64,000 bases of DNA. It comes from Escarpia spicata. Lineage: Eukaryota; Annelida; Polychaeta; Sabellida; Siboglinidae. Shown one piece after another: positions 25,046 to 38,386 of the stretch; position 1 is the first letter of the stretch; each line of letters begins with the position of its first letter. The stretch lies in the NCBI GenBank assembly GCA_963995525.1, contig CAXEFP010000001.1, forward strand, positions 2,042,201-2,106,200, given 5' to 3'. The notes below the pieces were generated by a model. That model ran no database searches. It had not been told where the DNA came from and was given only the letters and a program-made list of their open reading frames with translations. A program made the position numbers and the translations under genes.

Positions 25046-25656
25046 GTGTAGGATGGAGGAGCCATGTTATGTTGGATTTGGAAAGTGTAGGTTGGAGGAG
25101 CCATGCTATGTTGGAGTTGGAGAGTGTAGGAAGGATAAGCCATGTTATGTTGAAGTTGGAGAGTGTGGGATGGAGGAGTCATGCTGTGTTGGAGTTGGAG
25201 AGTGTAGGATGGAGGAACCATGTTATGTTGGAGTTGGAGAGTGTAGGATGGAGGAGCCATGTTAATTTGGAGTTGGAGAGTGCAGTATGGAGGAGCCATG
25301 CTATGTTGGAGTTGGAGAGTGTAGGATGGAGAAGCCATGTTATGTTGAAGTTGGAGAGTGTGGGATGGAGGAGTCATGCTGTGTTGGAGTTGGAGAGTGT
25401 AGGATGTTAGTATAGTAGTAGTATATTAGTGTAGTAGTATTATAGTAGTATAGTAGTAGGATAGTAGTAGCATAGTAGAATATTAGCATAGTAGTATAGT
25501 ATTATAGTAGTATAGTAGTATAATAGTATAGTAGCATAGTAGTATAGTAGGATGGAGGAGCCATGTTATGTTGGAGTTGGAGTGTGTAGGATGGAGGAGC
25601 CATGTTATGTTGGAGTTGGAGAGTGCAGTATGGAGGAGCAATGCTATGTTGGTGTA
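25046..25656 (-). repeat. Class I core with TTAATTTGG change
   Basis: Nine-unit body with a private CATGTTAATTTGG near 25259 (normally TTATTTTGG). The spacer has GTAGAATATTAGC. Lead 25550-25656. The array at 25657-26181 is the left end of the 13-kb duplication. Confidence 0.9.
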
Positions 25657-26181
25657 TAGTAGTATAGTAGTATAGTAGTATAGTAGTATAGTAGTATAGT
25701 AGTATAGTAGTATAGTAGGATAGTAGTATAGTAGGATAGTAGTATAGTAGGATAGTAGTATAGTAGGATAGTAGTATAGTAGGATAGTAGTATAGTAGGA
25801 TAGTAGTATAGTAGTATAGTAGGATAGTAGTATAGTAGGATAGTAGTATAGTAGGATAGTAGTATAGTAGGATAGTAGTATAGTAGGATAGTAGTATAGT
25901 AGGATAGTAGTATAGTAGGATAGTAGTATAGTAGGATAGTAGGATAGTAGTATAATAGGATAGTAGTATAGTAGGATAGTAGTATAGTAGGATAGTAGTA
26001 TAGTAGGATAGTAGTATAGTAGGATAGTAGTATAGTAGGATAGTAGTATAGTAGGGTAGTAGTATAGTAGTATAGTAGGATAGTAGTATAGTAGGATAGT
26101 AGTATAGTAGGATAGTAGTATAGTAGGATAGTAGTATAGTAGGATAGTAGTATAGTAGTATAGTAGGATAGTAGTATAGTA

Positions 26182-26666
26182 GTGTAGGATGGAGGAGCCA
26201 TGTTATGTTGGAGTTGGAGTGTGTAGGATGGAGGAACCATGTTATGTTGGAGTTGGAGAGTGCAGTATGGAGGAGCAATGCTATGTTGGAGTTGGAGAGT
26301 GTAGGATGGAGAAGCCATGTTATGTTGAAGTTGGAGAGTGTGGGATGGAGGAGTCATGCTGTGTTGGAGTTGGAGAGTGTAGGATGTTAGTATAGTAGTA
26401 GTATATTAGTGTAGTAGTATTATAGTAGTATAGTAGTAGGATAGTAGTAGCATAGTAGTATATTAGCATAGTAGTATAGTATTATAGTAGTATAATAGTA
26501 TAGTAGCATAGTAGTATAGTAGGATGGAGGAGCCATGTTATGTTGGAGTTGGAGTGTGTAGGATGGAGGAGCCATGTTATGTTGGAGTTGGAGTGTGTAG
26601 GATGGAGGAGCCATGTTATGTTGGAGTTGGAGAGTGCAGTATGGAGAAGCAATGCTATGTTGGTGT
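26182..26666 (-). repeat. Fused lead/body class I core
   Basis: The body at 26182-26386 begins with lead-type units ending GAGCAATGCTATG and continues straight into terminal body units, with no octamers between. Spacer, then three-unit lead ending GTATGGAGAAGCAATG. The array at 26667-27157 contains one broken octamer phase (GTATAGTATAGTAGG near 26730). Confidence 0.88.
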
Positions 26667-27157
26667 ATAGTAGTATAGTAGTATAGTAGTATAGTAGTAT
26701 AGTAGGATAGTAGTATAGTAGGATAGTAGTATAGTATAGTAGGATAGTAGTATAGTAGGATAGTAGTATAGTAGGATAGTAGTATAGTAGGATAGTAGTA
26801 TAGTAGGATAGTAGTATAGTAGGATAGTAGTATAGTAGGATAGTAGGATAGTAGTATAGTAGGATAGTAGTATAGTAGGATAGTGGTATAGTAGGATAGT
26901 AGTATAGTAGGATAGTAGTATAGTAGGATAGTAGTATAGTAGGATAGTAGTATAGTAGGATAGTAGTATAGTAGGATATTAGGATAGTAGGATAGTAGGA
27001 TAGTAGTATAGTAGGATAGTAGTATAGTAGGATAGTAGTATAGTAGGATAGTAGTATAGTAGGATAGTAGTATAGTAGTATAGTAGTATAGTAGGATAGT
27101 AGGATAGTAGTATAGTAGGATAGTAGTATAGTAGTATAGTAGGATAGTAGTATAGTA

Positions 27158-27789
27158 GTGTAGGATGGAGGAGCCATGTTATGTTGGATTTGGAAAGTGT
27201 AGGTTGGAGGAGCCATGCTATGTTGGAGTTGGAGAGTGTAGGAAGGATAAGCCATGTTATGTTGAAGTTGGAGAGTGTGGGATGGAGGAGTCATGCTGTG
27301 TTGGAGTTGGAGAATGTAGGATGGAGGAACCATGTTATGTTGGAGTTGGAGAGTGCAGGATGGAGGAGCCATGTTATTTTGGAGTTGGAGAGTGCAGTAT
27401 GGAGGAGCCATGCTATGTTGGAGTTGGAGAGTGTAGGATGGAGAAGCCATGTTATGTTGAAGTTGGAGAGTGTGGGATGGAGGAGTCATGCTGTGTTGGA
27501 GTTGGAGAGTGTAGGATGTTAGTATAGTAGTAGTATATTAGTGTAGTAGTATTATAGTAGTATAGTAGTAGGATAGTAGTAGCATAGTAGTATAGTATTA
27601 TAGTAGTATAGTAGTATAATAGTATAGTAGCATAGTAGTATAGTAGGATGGAGGAGCCATGTTATGTTGGAGTTGGAGTGTGTAGGATGGAGGAGCCATG
27701 TTATGTTGGAGTTGGAGTGTGTAGGATGGAGGAGCCATGTTATTTTGGAGTTGGAGAGTGCAGTATGGAGGAGCAATGCTATGTTGGTG
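27158..27789 (-). repeat. Class I core with short spacer, three-unit lead
   Basis: Nine-unit body with GAGAATGTAGG and GAGTGCAGGATGG changes, spacer about 129 bp lacking the TATTAGC segment, lead 27648-27789 with TTATTTTGG. Array follows at 27790-28300. The counterpart is 40164-40795. Confidence 0.9.
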
Positions 27790-28300
27790 TATAGTAGTAT
27801 AGTAGTATAGTAGTATAGTAGTATAGTAGGATAGTAGTATAGTAGGATAGTAGTATAGTAGGATAGTAGTATAGTAGGATAGTAGTATAGTAGGATAGTA
27901 GTATAGTAGGATAGTAGTATAGTAGGATAGTAGTATAGTAGGATAGTAGTATAGTAGGATAGTAGTATAGTAGGATAGTAGTATAGTAGGATAGTAGTAT
28001 AGTAGTATAGTAGGATAGTAGTATAGTAGGATAGTAGTATAGTAGGATAGTAGTATAGTAGGATAGTAGTATAGTAGGATAGTAGTATAGTAGGATAGTA
28101 GTATAGTAGGATAGTAGTATAGTAGGATAGTAGTATAGTAGGATAGTAGTATAGTAGGATAGTAGGATAGTAGTATAGTAGGATAGTAGTATAGTAGGAT
28201 AGTAGTATAGTAGTATAGTAGTATAGTAGTATAGTAGGATAGTAGGATAGTAGTATAGTAGGATAGTAGTATAGTAGTATAGTAGGATAGTAGTATAGTA

Positions 28301-28754
28301 GTGTAGGATGGAGGAGCCATGTTATGTTGGATTTGGAGAGTGTAGGATGGAGGAACCATGTTATGTTGGAGTTGGAGAGTGTAGGATGGAGGAGCCATGT
28401 TATTTTGGAGTTGGAGAGTGCAGTATGGAGGAGCCATGCTATGTTGGAGTTGGAGAGTGTGGGATGGAGGAGTCATGCTGTGTTGGAGTTGGAGAGTGTA
28501 GGATGTTAGTATAGTAGTAGTATATTAGTGTAGTAGTATTATAGTAGTATAGTAGTAGGATAGTAGTAGCATAGTAGTATATTAGCATAGTAGTATAGTA
28601 TTATAGTAGTATAGTAGTATAATAGAATAGTAGCATAGTAGTATAGTAGGATGGAGGAGCCATGTTATGTTGGAGTTGGAGTGTGTAGGATGGAGGAGCC
28701 ATGTTATGTTGGAGTTGGAGAGTGCAGTATGGAGGAGCAATGCTATGTTGGTGT
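28301..28754 (-). repeat. Class I core with five-unit body
   Basis: Body 28301-28505, long spacer with the private ATAATAGAATAG, lead to 28754. Equivalent cores are at 33400 and 41275. The array at 28755-29472 carries GGATTGTAG, TATTATATTAG and AGTACAG marks, also seen in the other two copies. Confidence 0.9.
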
Positions 28755-29472
28755 ATAGTAGTATAGTAGTATAGTAGTATAGTAGTATAGTAGTATAGTA
28801 GTATAGTAGGATAGTAGTATAGTAGGATAGTAGTATAGTAGGATAGTAGTATAGTAGGATAGTAGTATAGTAGGATAGTAGTATAGTAGGATAGTAGTAT
28901 AGTAGGATAGTAGGATAGTAGTATAGTAGGATAGTAGTATAGTAGGATAGTAGTATAGTAGGATAGTAGTATAGTAGGATAGTAGTATAGTAGGATTGTA
29001 GTATAGTATTATATTAGTATAGTAGTATAGTAGGATAGTAGTATAGTAGGATAGTAGTATAGTAGGATAGTAGTATAGTAGGATAGTAGTATAGTAGGAT
29101 AGTAGTATAGTAGGATAGTAGTATAGTAGGATAGTAGTACAGTAGGATAGTAGTATAGTAGGATAGTAGTATAATAGGATAGTAGTATAGTAGGATAGTA
29201 GTATAGTAGGATAGTAGTATAATAGTATAGTAGGATAGTAGTATAGTAGGATAGTAGTATAGTAGGATAGTAGTATAGTAGGATAGTAGTATAGTAGGAT
29301 ATTAGTATAGTAGGATAGTAGTATAGTAGGATAGTAGGATAGTAGTATAGTAGGATAGTAGTATAGTAGGATAGTAGTATAGTAGTATAGTAGTATAGTA
29401 GTATAGTAGGATAGTAGGATAGTAGTATAGTAGGATAGTAGTATAGTAGTATAGTAGGATAGTAGTATAGTA

Positions 29473-30199
29473 GTGTAGGATGGAGGAGCCATGTTATGTT
29501 GGATTTGGAAAGTGTAGGTTGGAGGAGCCATGCTATGTTGGAGTTGGAGAGTGTAGGAAGGATAAGCCATGTTATGTTGGAGTTGGAGAGTGTAGGATGG
29601 AGGAGCCATGTTATTTTGGAGTTGGAGAGTGCAGTATGGAGGAGCCATGCTATGTTGGAGTTGGAGAGTGTAGGATGGAGAAGCCATGTTATGTTGAAGT
29701 TGGAGAGTGTGGGATGGAGGAGTCATGCTGTATTGGAGTTGGAGAGTGTAGGATGGAGGAACCATGTTATGTTGGAGTTGGAGAGTGTAGGATGGAGGAG
29801 CCATGTTATTTTGGAGTTGGAGAGTGCAGTATGGAGGAGCCATGCTATGTTGGAGTTGGAGAGTGTAGGATGGAGAAGCCATGTTATGTTGAAGTTGGAG
29901 AGTGTGGGATGGAGGAGTCATGCTGTGTTGGAGTTGGAGAGTGTAGGATGTTAGTATAGTAGTAGTATATTAGTGTAGTAGTATTATAGTAGTATAGTAG
30001 TAGGATAGTAGTAGCATAGTAGTATATTAGCATAGTAGTATAGTATTATAGTAGTATAGTAGTATAATAGTATAGTAGCATAGTAGTATAGTAGGATGGA
30101 GGAGCCATGTTATGTTGGAGTTGGAGTGTTTAGGATGGAGGAGCCATGTTATGTTGGAGTTGGAGAGTGCAGTATGGAGGAGCAATGCTATGTTGGTGT
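29473..30199 (-). repeat. Class I core with 12-unit body
   Basis: Body 29473-29950 with CTGTATTGG, spacer, lead 30093-30199 with the private GGAGTGTTTAGG. Copies at 34580 and 42455. Array follows at 30200-30557. Confidence 0.9.
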
Positions 30200-30557
30200 A
30201 TAGTAGTATAGTAGTATAGTAGTATAGTAGTATAGTAGTATAGTAGTATAGTAGTATAGTAGTATAGTAGTATAGTAGTATAGTAGGATAGTAGTATAGT
30301 AGGATAGTAGTATAGTAGGATAGTAGTATAGTAGGATAGTAGTATAGTAGGATAGTAGTATAGTAGGATAGTAGTATAGTAGGATAGTAGTATAGTAGTA
30401 TAGTAGGATAGTAGTATAGTAGTATAGTAGTATAGTAGTATAGTAGTATAGTAGTATAGTAGTATATTAGTATAGTAGTATTGTAGGATAGTAGGATAGT
30501 AGTATAGTAGGATAGTAGTATAGTAGTATAGTAGGATAGTAGTATAGTAGTATAGTA

Positions 30558-30824
30558 GTGTAGGATGGAGGAGCCATGTTATGTTGGATTTGGAAAGTGT
30601 AGGTTGGAGGAGCCATTCTATGTTGGATTTGGAGAGTGTAGGAAGGATAAGCCATGTTATGTTGAAGTTGGAGTGTGTGGGATGGAGGAGTCATGCTGTG
30701 TTGGAGTTGGAGAGTGTAGGATGGAGGAACCATGTTATGTTGGAGTTGGATTGTGTTGGATGGAGGAGCCATGTTATGTTGGAGTTGGAGAGTGCAGTAT
30801 GGAGGAGCAATGCTATGTTGGTGT
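30558..30824 (-). repeat. Class II core (GGATTGTGTTGG variant)
   Basis: About seven units; GGATTGTGTTGGATGG near 30748 replaces GGAGTGTGTAGGATGG. CCATTCTATG near 30614 is private to this copy. Array follows at 30825-31326, with six TAGGATAG octamers in a row near 31030. Confidence 0.9.
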
Positions 30825-31326
30825 ATAGTAGTATAGTAGTATAGTAGTATAGTAGTATAGTAGTATAGTAGTATAGTAGTATAGTAGTATAGTAGTATAG
30901 TAGTATAGTAGTATAGTAGGATAGTAGTATAGTAGGATAGTAGTATAGTAGGATAGTAGTATAGTAGGATAGTAGTATAGTAGGATAGTAGTATAGTAGG
31001 ATAGTAGTATAGTAGGATAGTAGTATAGTAGGATAGTAGGATAGTAGGATAGTAGGATAGTAGGATAGTAGGATAGTAGTATAGTAGGATAGTAGTATAG
31101 TAGGATAGTAGTATAGTAGGATAGTAGTATAGTAGGATAGTAGTATAGTAGGATAGTAGTATAGTAGGATAGTAGTATAGTAGGATAGTAGGATAGTAGT
31201 ATAGTAGGATAGTAGTATAGTAGGATAGTAGTATAGTAGTATAGTAGTATAGTAGTATAGTAGGATAGTAGGATAGTAGTATAGTAGGATAGTAGTATAG
31301 TAGTATAGTAGGATAGTAGTATAGTA

Positions 31327-31920
31327 GTGTAGGATGGAGGAGCCATGTTATGTTGGATTTGGAAAGTGTAGGTTGGAGGAGCCATGCTATGTTGGAGTTG
31401 GAGAGTGTAGGAAGGATAAGCCATGTTATGTTGAAGTTGGAGAGTGTGGGATGGAGGAGTCATGCTGTGTTGGAGTTGGAGAGTGTAGGATGGAGGAACC
31501 ATGTTATGTTGGAGTTGGAGAGTGTAGGATGGAGGAGCCATGTTATTTTGGAGTTGGAGAGTGCAGTATGGAGGAGCCATGCTATGTTGGAGTTGGAGAG
31601 TGTAGGATGGAGAAGCCATGTTATGTTGAAGTTGGAGAGTGTGGGATGGAGGAGTCATGCTGTGTTGGAGTTGGAGAGTGTAGGATGTTAGTATAGTAGT
31701 AGTATATTAGTGTAGTAGTATTATAGTAGTAGGATAGTAGTAGCATAGTAGTATAGTAGCATAGTAGTATAGTATTATAGTAGTATAATAGTATAGTAGC
31801 ATAGTAGTATAGTAGGATGGAGGAGCCATGTTATGTTGGAGTTGGAGTGTGTAGGATGGAGGAGCCATGTTATGTTGGAGTTGGAGAGTGCAGTATGGAG
31901 GAGCAATGCTATGTTGGTGT
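31327..31920 (-). repeat. Class I core, nine-unit body
   Basis: Standard body, short-type spacer 31688-31814, lead to 31920. Copies at 36418 and 44285. Array follows at 31921-32582. Confidence 0.9.
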
Positions 31921-32582
31921 ATAGTAGTATAGTAGTATAGTAGTATAGTAGGATAGTAGTATAGTAGGATAGTAGTATAATAGGATAGTAGTATAGTATG
32001 ATAGTAGTATAGTAGGATAGTAGTATAGTAGGATAGTAGTATAGTAGTATAGTAGGATAGTAGTATAGTAGGATAGTAGTATAGTAGTATAGTAGGATAG
32101 TAGTATAGTAGTATAGTAGGATAGTAGTATAGTAGGATAGTAGTATAATAGGATAGTAGTATAGTATGATAGTAGTATAGTAGGATAGTAGTATAGTAGG
32201 ATAGTAGTATAGTAGTATAGTAGGATAGTAGTATAGTAGGATAGTAGTATAGTAGGATAGTAGTATAGTAGGATAGTAGTATAGTAGGATAGTAGTATAG
32301 TAGGATAGTAGTATAGTAGTATATTAGTATAGTAGTATAGTAGGATAGTAGTATAGTAGTATAGTAGGATAGCAGTATAGTAGTATAGTAGTATAGTAGG
32401 ATAGTAGTATAGTAGGATAGTAGTATAGTAGGATAGTAGTATAGTAGGATAGTAGTATAGTAGGATAGTAGTATAGTAGTATAGTAGTATAGTAGTATAG
32501 TAGTATTGTAGGATAGTAGGATAGTAGTATAGTAGGATAGTAGTATAGTAGTATAGTAGGATAGTAGTATAGTAGTATAGTA

Positions 32583-32850
32583 GTGTAGGATGGAGGAGCC
32601 ATGTTATGTTGGATTTGGAAAGTGTAGGTTGGAGGAGCCATGCTATGTTGGATTTGGAGAGTGTAGGAAGGATAAGCCATGTTATGTTGAAGTTGGAGAA
32701 TGTGGGATGGAGGAGTAATGCTGTATTGGTGTTGGAGAGTGTAGGATGGAGGAACCATGTTATGTTGGAGTTGGAGTGTGTAGGATGGAGGAGCCATGTT
32801 AAGTTGGAGTTGGAGAGTGCAGTATGAAGGAGCAATGCTATGTTGGTGTA
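32583..32850 (-). repeat. Class II core (CTGTATTGGTG variant)
   Basis: About seven units; CTGTATTGGTGTTGG and CATGTTAAGTTGG are shared with 37666 and 45541. GGAGTAATGCTG near 32714 is private to this copy. Array follows at 32851-33399. Confidence 0.9.
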
Positions 32851-33399
32851 TAGTAGTATAGTAGTATAGTAGTATAGTAGTATAGTAGTATAGTAGGATA
32901 GTAGTATAGTAGGATAGTAGTATAGTAGGATAGTAGTATAGTAGGATAGTAGTATAGTAGGATAGTAGTATAGTAGGATAGTAGTATAGTAGGATAGTAG
33001 TATAGTAGGATAGTAGTATAGTAGGATAGTAGTATAGTAGGATAGTAGTATAGTAGGATAGTAGTATAGTAGGATAGTAGTATAGTAGTATAGTAGGATA
33101 GTAGTATAGTAGGATAGTAGTATAGTAGGATAGTAGTATAGTAGGATAGTAGTATAGTAGGATAGTAGTATAGTAGGATAGTAGTATAGTAGGATAGTAG
33201 TATAGTAGGATAGTAGTATAGTAGGATAGTAGTATAGTAGGATAGTAGTATAGTAGGATAGTAGTATAGTAGTATAGTAGGATAGTAGTATAGTAGGATA
33301 GTAGTATAGTAGTATAGTAGTATAGTAGTATAGTAGGATAGTAGGATAGTAGTATAGTAGGATAGTAGTATAGTAGTATAGTAGGATAGTAGTATAGTA

Positions 33400-33853
33400 G
33401 TGTAGGATGGAGGAGCCATGTTATGTTGGATTTGGAGAGTGTAGGATGGAGGAACCATGTTATGTTGGAGTTGGAGAGTGTAGGATGGAGGAGCCATGTT
33501 ATTTTGGAGTTGGAGAGTGCAGTATGGAGGAGCCATGCTATGTTGGAGTTGGAGAGTGTGGGATGGAGGAGTCATGCTGTGTTGGAGTTGGAGAGTGTAG
33601 GATGTTAGTATAGTAGTAGTATATTAGTGTAGTAGTATTATAGTAGTATAGTAGTAGGATAGTAGTAGCATAGTAGTATATTAGCATAGTAGTATAGTAT
33701 TATAGTAGTATAGTAGTATAATAGAATAGTAGCATAGTAGTATAGTAGGATGGAGGAGCCATGTTATGTTGGAGTTGGAGTGTGTAGGATGGAGGAGCCA
33801 TGTTATGTTGGAGTTGGAGAGTGCAGTATGGAGGAGCAATGCTATGTTGGTGT
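33400..33853 (-). repeat. Class I core with five-unit body
   Basis: Copy of 28301-28754, including ATAATAGAATAG in the spacer. Array follows at 33854-34579. Confidence 0.9.
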
Positions 33854-34579
33854 ATAGTAGTATAGTAGTATAGTAGTATAGTAGTATAGTAGTATAGTAG
33901 TATAGTAGTATAGTAGGATAGTAGTATAGTAGGATAGTAGTATAGTAGGATAGTAGTATAGTAGGATAGTAGTATAGTAGGATAGTAGTATAGTAGGATA
34001 GTAGTATAGTAGGATAGTAGGATAGTAGTATAGTAGGATAGTAGTATAGTAGGATAGTAGTATAGTAGGATAGTAGTATAGTAGGATAGTAGTATAGTAG
34101 GATTGTAGTATAGTATTATATTAGTATAGTAGTATAGTAGGATAGTAGTATAGTAGGATAGTAGTATAGTAGGATAGTAGTATAGTAGGATAGTAGTATA
34201 GTAGGATAGTAGTATAGTAGGATAGTAGTATAGTAGGATAGTAGTACAGTAGGATAGTAGTATAGTAGGATAGTAGTATAATAGGATAGTAGTATAGTAG
34301 GATAGTAGTATAGTAGGATAGTAGTATAATAGTATAGTAGGATAGTAGTATAGTAGGATAGTAGTATAGTAGGATAGTAGTATAGTAGGATAGTAGTATA
34401 GTAGGATATTAGTATAGTAGGATAGTAGTATAGTAGGATAGTAGGATAGTAGTATAGTAGGATAGTAGTATAGTAGGATAGTAGTATAGTAGTATAGTAG
34501 TATAGTAGTATAGTAGGATAGTAGGATAGTAGTATAGTAGGATAGTAGTATAGTAGTATAGTAGGATAGTAGTATAGTA

Positions 34580-35306
34580 GTGTAGGATGGAGGAGCCATG
34601 TTATGTTGGATTTGGAAAGTGTAGGTTGGAGGAGCCATGCTATGTTGGAGTTGGAGAGTGTAGGAAGGATAAGCCATGTTATGTTGGAGTTGGAGAGTGT
34701 AGGATGGAGGAGCCATGTTATTTTGGTGTTGGAGAGTGCAGTATGGAGGAGCCATGCTATGTTGGAGTTGGAGAGTGTAGGATGGAGAAGCCATGTTATG
34801 TTGAAGTTGGAGAGTGTGGGATGGAGGAGTCATGCTGTATTGGAGTTGGAGAGTGTAGGATGGAGGAACCATGTTATGTTGGAGTTGGAGAGTGTAGGAT
34901 GGAGGAGCCATGTTATTTTGGAGTTGGAGAGTGCAGTATGGAGGAGCCATGCTATGTTGGAGTTGGAGAGTGTAGGATGGAGAAGCCATGTTATGTTGAA
35001 GTTGGAGAGTGTGGGATGGAGGAGTCATGCTGTGTTGGAGTTGGAGAGTGTAGGATGTTAGTATAGTAGTAGTATATTAGTGTAGTAGTATTATAGTAGT
35101 ATAGTAGTAGGATAGTAGTAGCATAGTAGTATATTAGCATAGTAGTATAGTATTATAGTAGTATAGTAGTATAATAGTATAGTAGCATAGTAGTATAGTA
35201 GGATGGAGGAGCCATGTTATGTTGGAGTTGGAGTGTTTAGGATGGAGGAGCCATGTTATGTTGGAGTTGGAGAGTGCAGTATGGAGGAGCAATGCTATGT
35301 TGGTGT
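34580..35306 (-). repeat. Class I core with 12-unit body
   Basis: Copy of 29473-30199, with a private TTTTGGTGTTGG near 34724. The lead has GGAGTGTTTAGG. Array follows at 35307-35664. Confidence 0.9.
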
Positions 35307-35664
35307 ATAGTAGTATAGTAGTATAGTAGTATAGTAGTATAGTAGTATAGTAGTATAGTAGTATAGTAGTATAGTAGTATAGTAGTATAGTAGGATAGTA
35401 GTATAGTAGGATAGTAGTATAGTAGGATAGTAGTATAGTAGGATAGTAGTATAGTAGGATAGTAGTATAGTAGGATAGTAGTATAGTAGGATAGTAGTAT
35501 AGTAGTATAGTAGGATAGTAGTATAGTAGTATAGTAGTATAGTAGTATAGTAGTATAGTAGTATAGTAGTATATTAGTATAGTAGTATTGTAGGATAGTA
35601 GGATAGTAGTATAGTAGGATAGTAGTATAGTAGTATAGTAGGATAGTAGTATAGTAGTATAGTA

Positions 35665-35931
35665 GTGTAGGATGGAGGAGCCATGTTATGTTGGATTTGG
35701 AAAGTGTAGGTTGGAGGAGCCATGCTATGTTGGATTTGGAGAGTGTAGGAAGGATAAGCCATGTTATGTTGAAGTTGGAGTGTGTGGGATGGAGGAGTCA
35801 TGCTGTGTTGGAGTTGGAGAGTGTAGGATGGAGGAACCATGTTATGTTGGAGTTGGATTGTGTTGGATGGAGGAGCCATGTTATGTTGGAGTTGGAGAGT
35901 GCAGTATGGAGGAGCAATGCTATGTTGGTGT
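35665..35931 (-). repeat. Class II core (GGATTGTGTTGG variant)
   Basis: Copy of 30558-30824 without CCATTCTATG. Array follows at 35932-36417, again with six TAGGATAG octamers in a row near 36121. Confidence 0.9.
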
Positions 35932-36417
35932 ATAGTAGTATAGTAGTATAGTAGTATAGTAGTATAGTAGTATAGTAGTATAGTAGTATAGTAGTATAGT
36001 AGTATAGTAGGATAGTAGTATAGTAGGATAGTAGTATAGTAGGATAGTAGTATAGTAGGATAGTAGTATAGTAGGATAGTAGTATAGTAGGATAGTAGTA
36101 TAGTAGGATAGTAGTATAGTAGGATAGTAGGATAGTAGGATAGTAGGATAGTAGGATAGTAGGATAGTAGTATAGTAGGATAGTAGTATAGTAGGATAGT
36201 AGTATAGTAGGATAGTAGTATAGTAGGATAGTAGTATAGTAGGATAGTAGTATAGTAGGATAGTAGTATAGTAGGATAGTAGGATAGTAGTATAGTAGGA
36301 TAGTAGTATAGTAGGATAGTAGTATAGTAGTATAGTAGTATAGTAGTATAGTAGGATAGTAGGATAGTAGTATAGTAGGATAGTAGTATAGTAGTATAGT
36401 AGGATAGTAGTATAGTA

Positions 36418-37010
36418 GTGTAGGATGGAGGAGCCATGTTATGTTGGATTTGGAAAGTGTAGGTTGGAGGAGCCATGCTATGTTGGAGTTGGAGAGTGTA
36501 GGAAGGATAAGCCATGTTATGTTGAAGTTGGAGAGTGTGGGATGGAGGAGTCATGCTGTGTTGGAGTTGGAGAGTGTAGGATGGAGGAACCATGTTATGT
36601 TGGAGTTGGAGAGTGTAGGATGGAGGAGCCATGTTATTTTGGAGTTGGAGAGTGCAGTATGGAGGAGCCATGCTATGTTGGAGTTGGAGAGTGTAGGATG
36701 GAGAAGCCATGTTATGTTGAAGTTGGAGAGTGTGGGATGGAGGAGTCATGCTGTGTTGGAGTTGGAGAGTGTAGGATGTTAGTATAGTAGTAGTATATTA
36801 GTGTAGTAGTATTATAGTAGTAGGATAGTAGTAGCATAGTAGTATAGTAGCATAGTAGTATAGTATTATAGTAGTATAATAGTATAGTAGCATAGTAGTA
36901 TAGTAGGATGGAGGAGCCATGTTATGTTGGAGTTGGAGTGTGTAGGATGGAGGAGCCATGTTATGTTGGAGTTGGAGAGTGCAGTATGGAGGAGCAATGC
37001 TATGTTGGTG
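36418..37010 (-). repeat. Class I core, nine-unit body
   Basis: Copy of 31327-31920 with short-type spacer. Array follows at 37011-37665. Confidence 0.9.
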
Positions 37011-37665
37011 TATAGTAGTATAGTAGTATAGTAGTATAGTAGGATAGTAGTATAGTAGGATAGTAGTATAATAGGATAGTAGTATAGTATGATAGTAGTA
37101 TAGTAGGATAGTAGTATAGTAGGATAGTAGTATAGTAGTATAGTAGGATAGTAGTATAGTAGGATAGTAGTATAGTAGTATAGTAGGATAGTAGTATAGT
37201 AGTATAGTAGGATAGTAGTATAGTAGGATAGTAGTATAATAGGATAGTAGTATAGTATGATAGTAGTATAGTAGGATAGTAGTATAGTAGGATAGTAGTA
37301 TAGTAGTATAGTAGGATAGTAGTATAGTAGGATAGTAGTATAGTAGGATAGTAGTATAGTAGGATAGTAGTATAGTAGGATAGTAGTATAGTAGGATAGT
37401 AGTATAGTAGTATATTAGTATAGTAGTATAGTAGGATAGTAGTATAGTAGTATAGTAGGATAGCAGTATAGTAGTATAGTAGTATAGTAGGATAGTAGTA
37501 TAGTAGGATAGTAGTATAGTAGGATAGTAGTATAGTAGGATAGTAGTATAGTAGGATAGTAGTATAGTAGTATAGTAGTATAGTAGTATTGTAGGATAGT
37601 AGGATAGTAGTATAGTAGGATAGTAGTATAGTAGTATAGTAGGATAGTAGTATAGTAGTATAGTA

Positions 37666-37932
37666 GTGTAGGATGGAGGAGCCATGTTATGTTGGATTTG
37701 GAAAGTGTAGGTTGGAGGAGCCATGCTATGTTGGATTTGGAGAGTGTAGGAAGGATAAGCCATGTTATGTTGAAGTTGGAGAATGTGGGATGGAGGAGTC
37801 ATGCTGTATTGGTGTTGGAGAGTGTAGGATGGAGGAACCATGTTATGTTGGAGTTGGAGTGTGTAGGATGGAGGAGCCATGTTAAGTTGGAGTTGGAGAG
37901 TGCAGTATGAAGGAGCAATGCTATGTTGGTGT
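37666..37932 (-). repeat. Class II core (CTGTATTGGTG variant)
   Basis: Copy of 32583-32850 with normal GGAGTCATGCTG. Array follows at 37933-38386. Confidence 0.9.
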
Positions 37933-38386
37933 ATAGTAGTATAGTAGTATAGTAGTATAGTAGTATAGTAGTATAGTAGGATAGTAGTATAGTAGGATAG
38001 TAGTATAGTAGGATAGTAGTATAGTAGGATAGTAGTATAGTAGGATAGTAGTATAGTAGGATAGTAGTATAGTAGGATAGTAGTATAGTAGTATAGTAGT
38101 ATAGTAGGATAGTAGTATAGTAGGATAGTAGTATAGTAGGATAGTAGGATAGTAGTATAGTAGGATAGTAGTATAGTAGGATAGTAGTATAGTAGGATAG
38201 TAGTATAGTAGGATAGTAGTATAGTAGGATAGTAGTATAGTAGGATAGTAGGATAGTAGTATAGTAGGATAGTAGTATAGTAGGATAGTAGTATAGTAGT
38301 ATAGTAGTATAGTAGGATAGTAGGATAGTAGGATAGTAGTATAGTAGGATAGTAGTATAGTAGGATAGTAGGATAGTAGTATAGTA

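Larger units (their letters stand above)
25657..33399 (-). repeat. 13-kb-shift duplication, copy 1
   Basis: Matches 38654-46277 core by core, at shifts of 12,998, 13,006, 12,974, 12,982 and 12,958 bp, which differ only by multiples of 8. A private octamer change (GTATAATAGG at about 25950 and 38949) is shared within the first array. Marks private to this copy include GGGTAG near 26053 and CCATTCTATG near 30614. Confidence 0.88.
28301..33399 (-). repeat. 5.1-kb higher-order repeat B, copy 1
   Basis: Five cores in order: five-unit class I, 12-unit class I, class II (GGATTGTGTTGG), nine-unit class I, class II (CTGTATTGGTG). Repeated at 33400-38386 with shifts of 5099, 5107, 5107, 5091 and 5083 bp. 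Confidence 0.9.
33400..38386 (-). repeat. 5.1-kb higher-order repeat B, copy 2
   Basis: Same five cores in the same order as 28301-33399. Four of five landmark shifts to the third copy (41275-46277) are exactly 7,875 bp and the fifth is 7,867, so this copy and the third are closest in array lengths. Confidence 0.9.

Noticed and set aside
30200..31326. TATA-like motifs in TAGTATAGTAG as promoters
   Set aside because: They occur in every octamer, thousands of times, so they carry no positional information.
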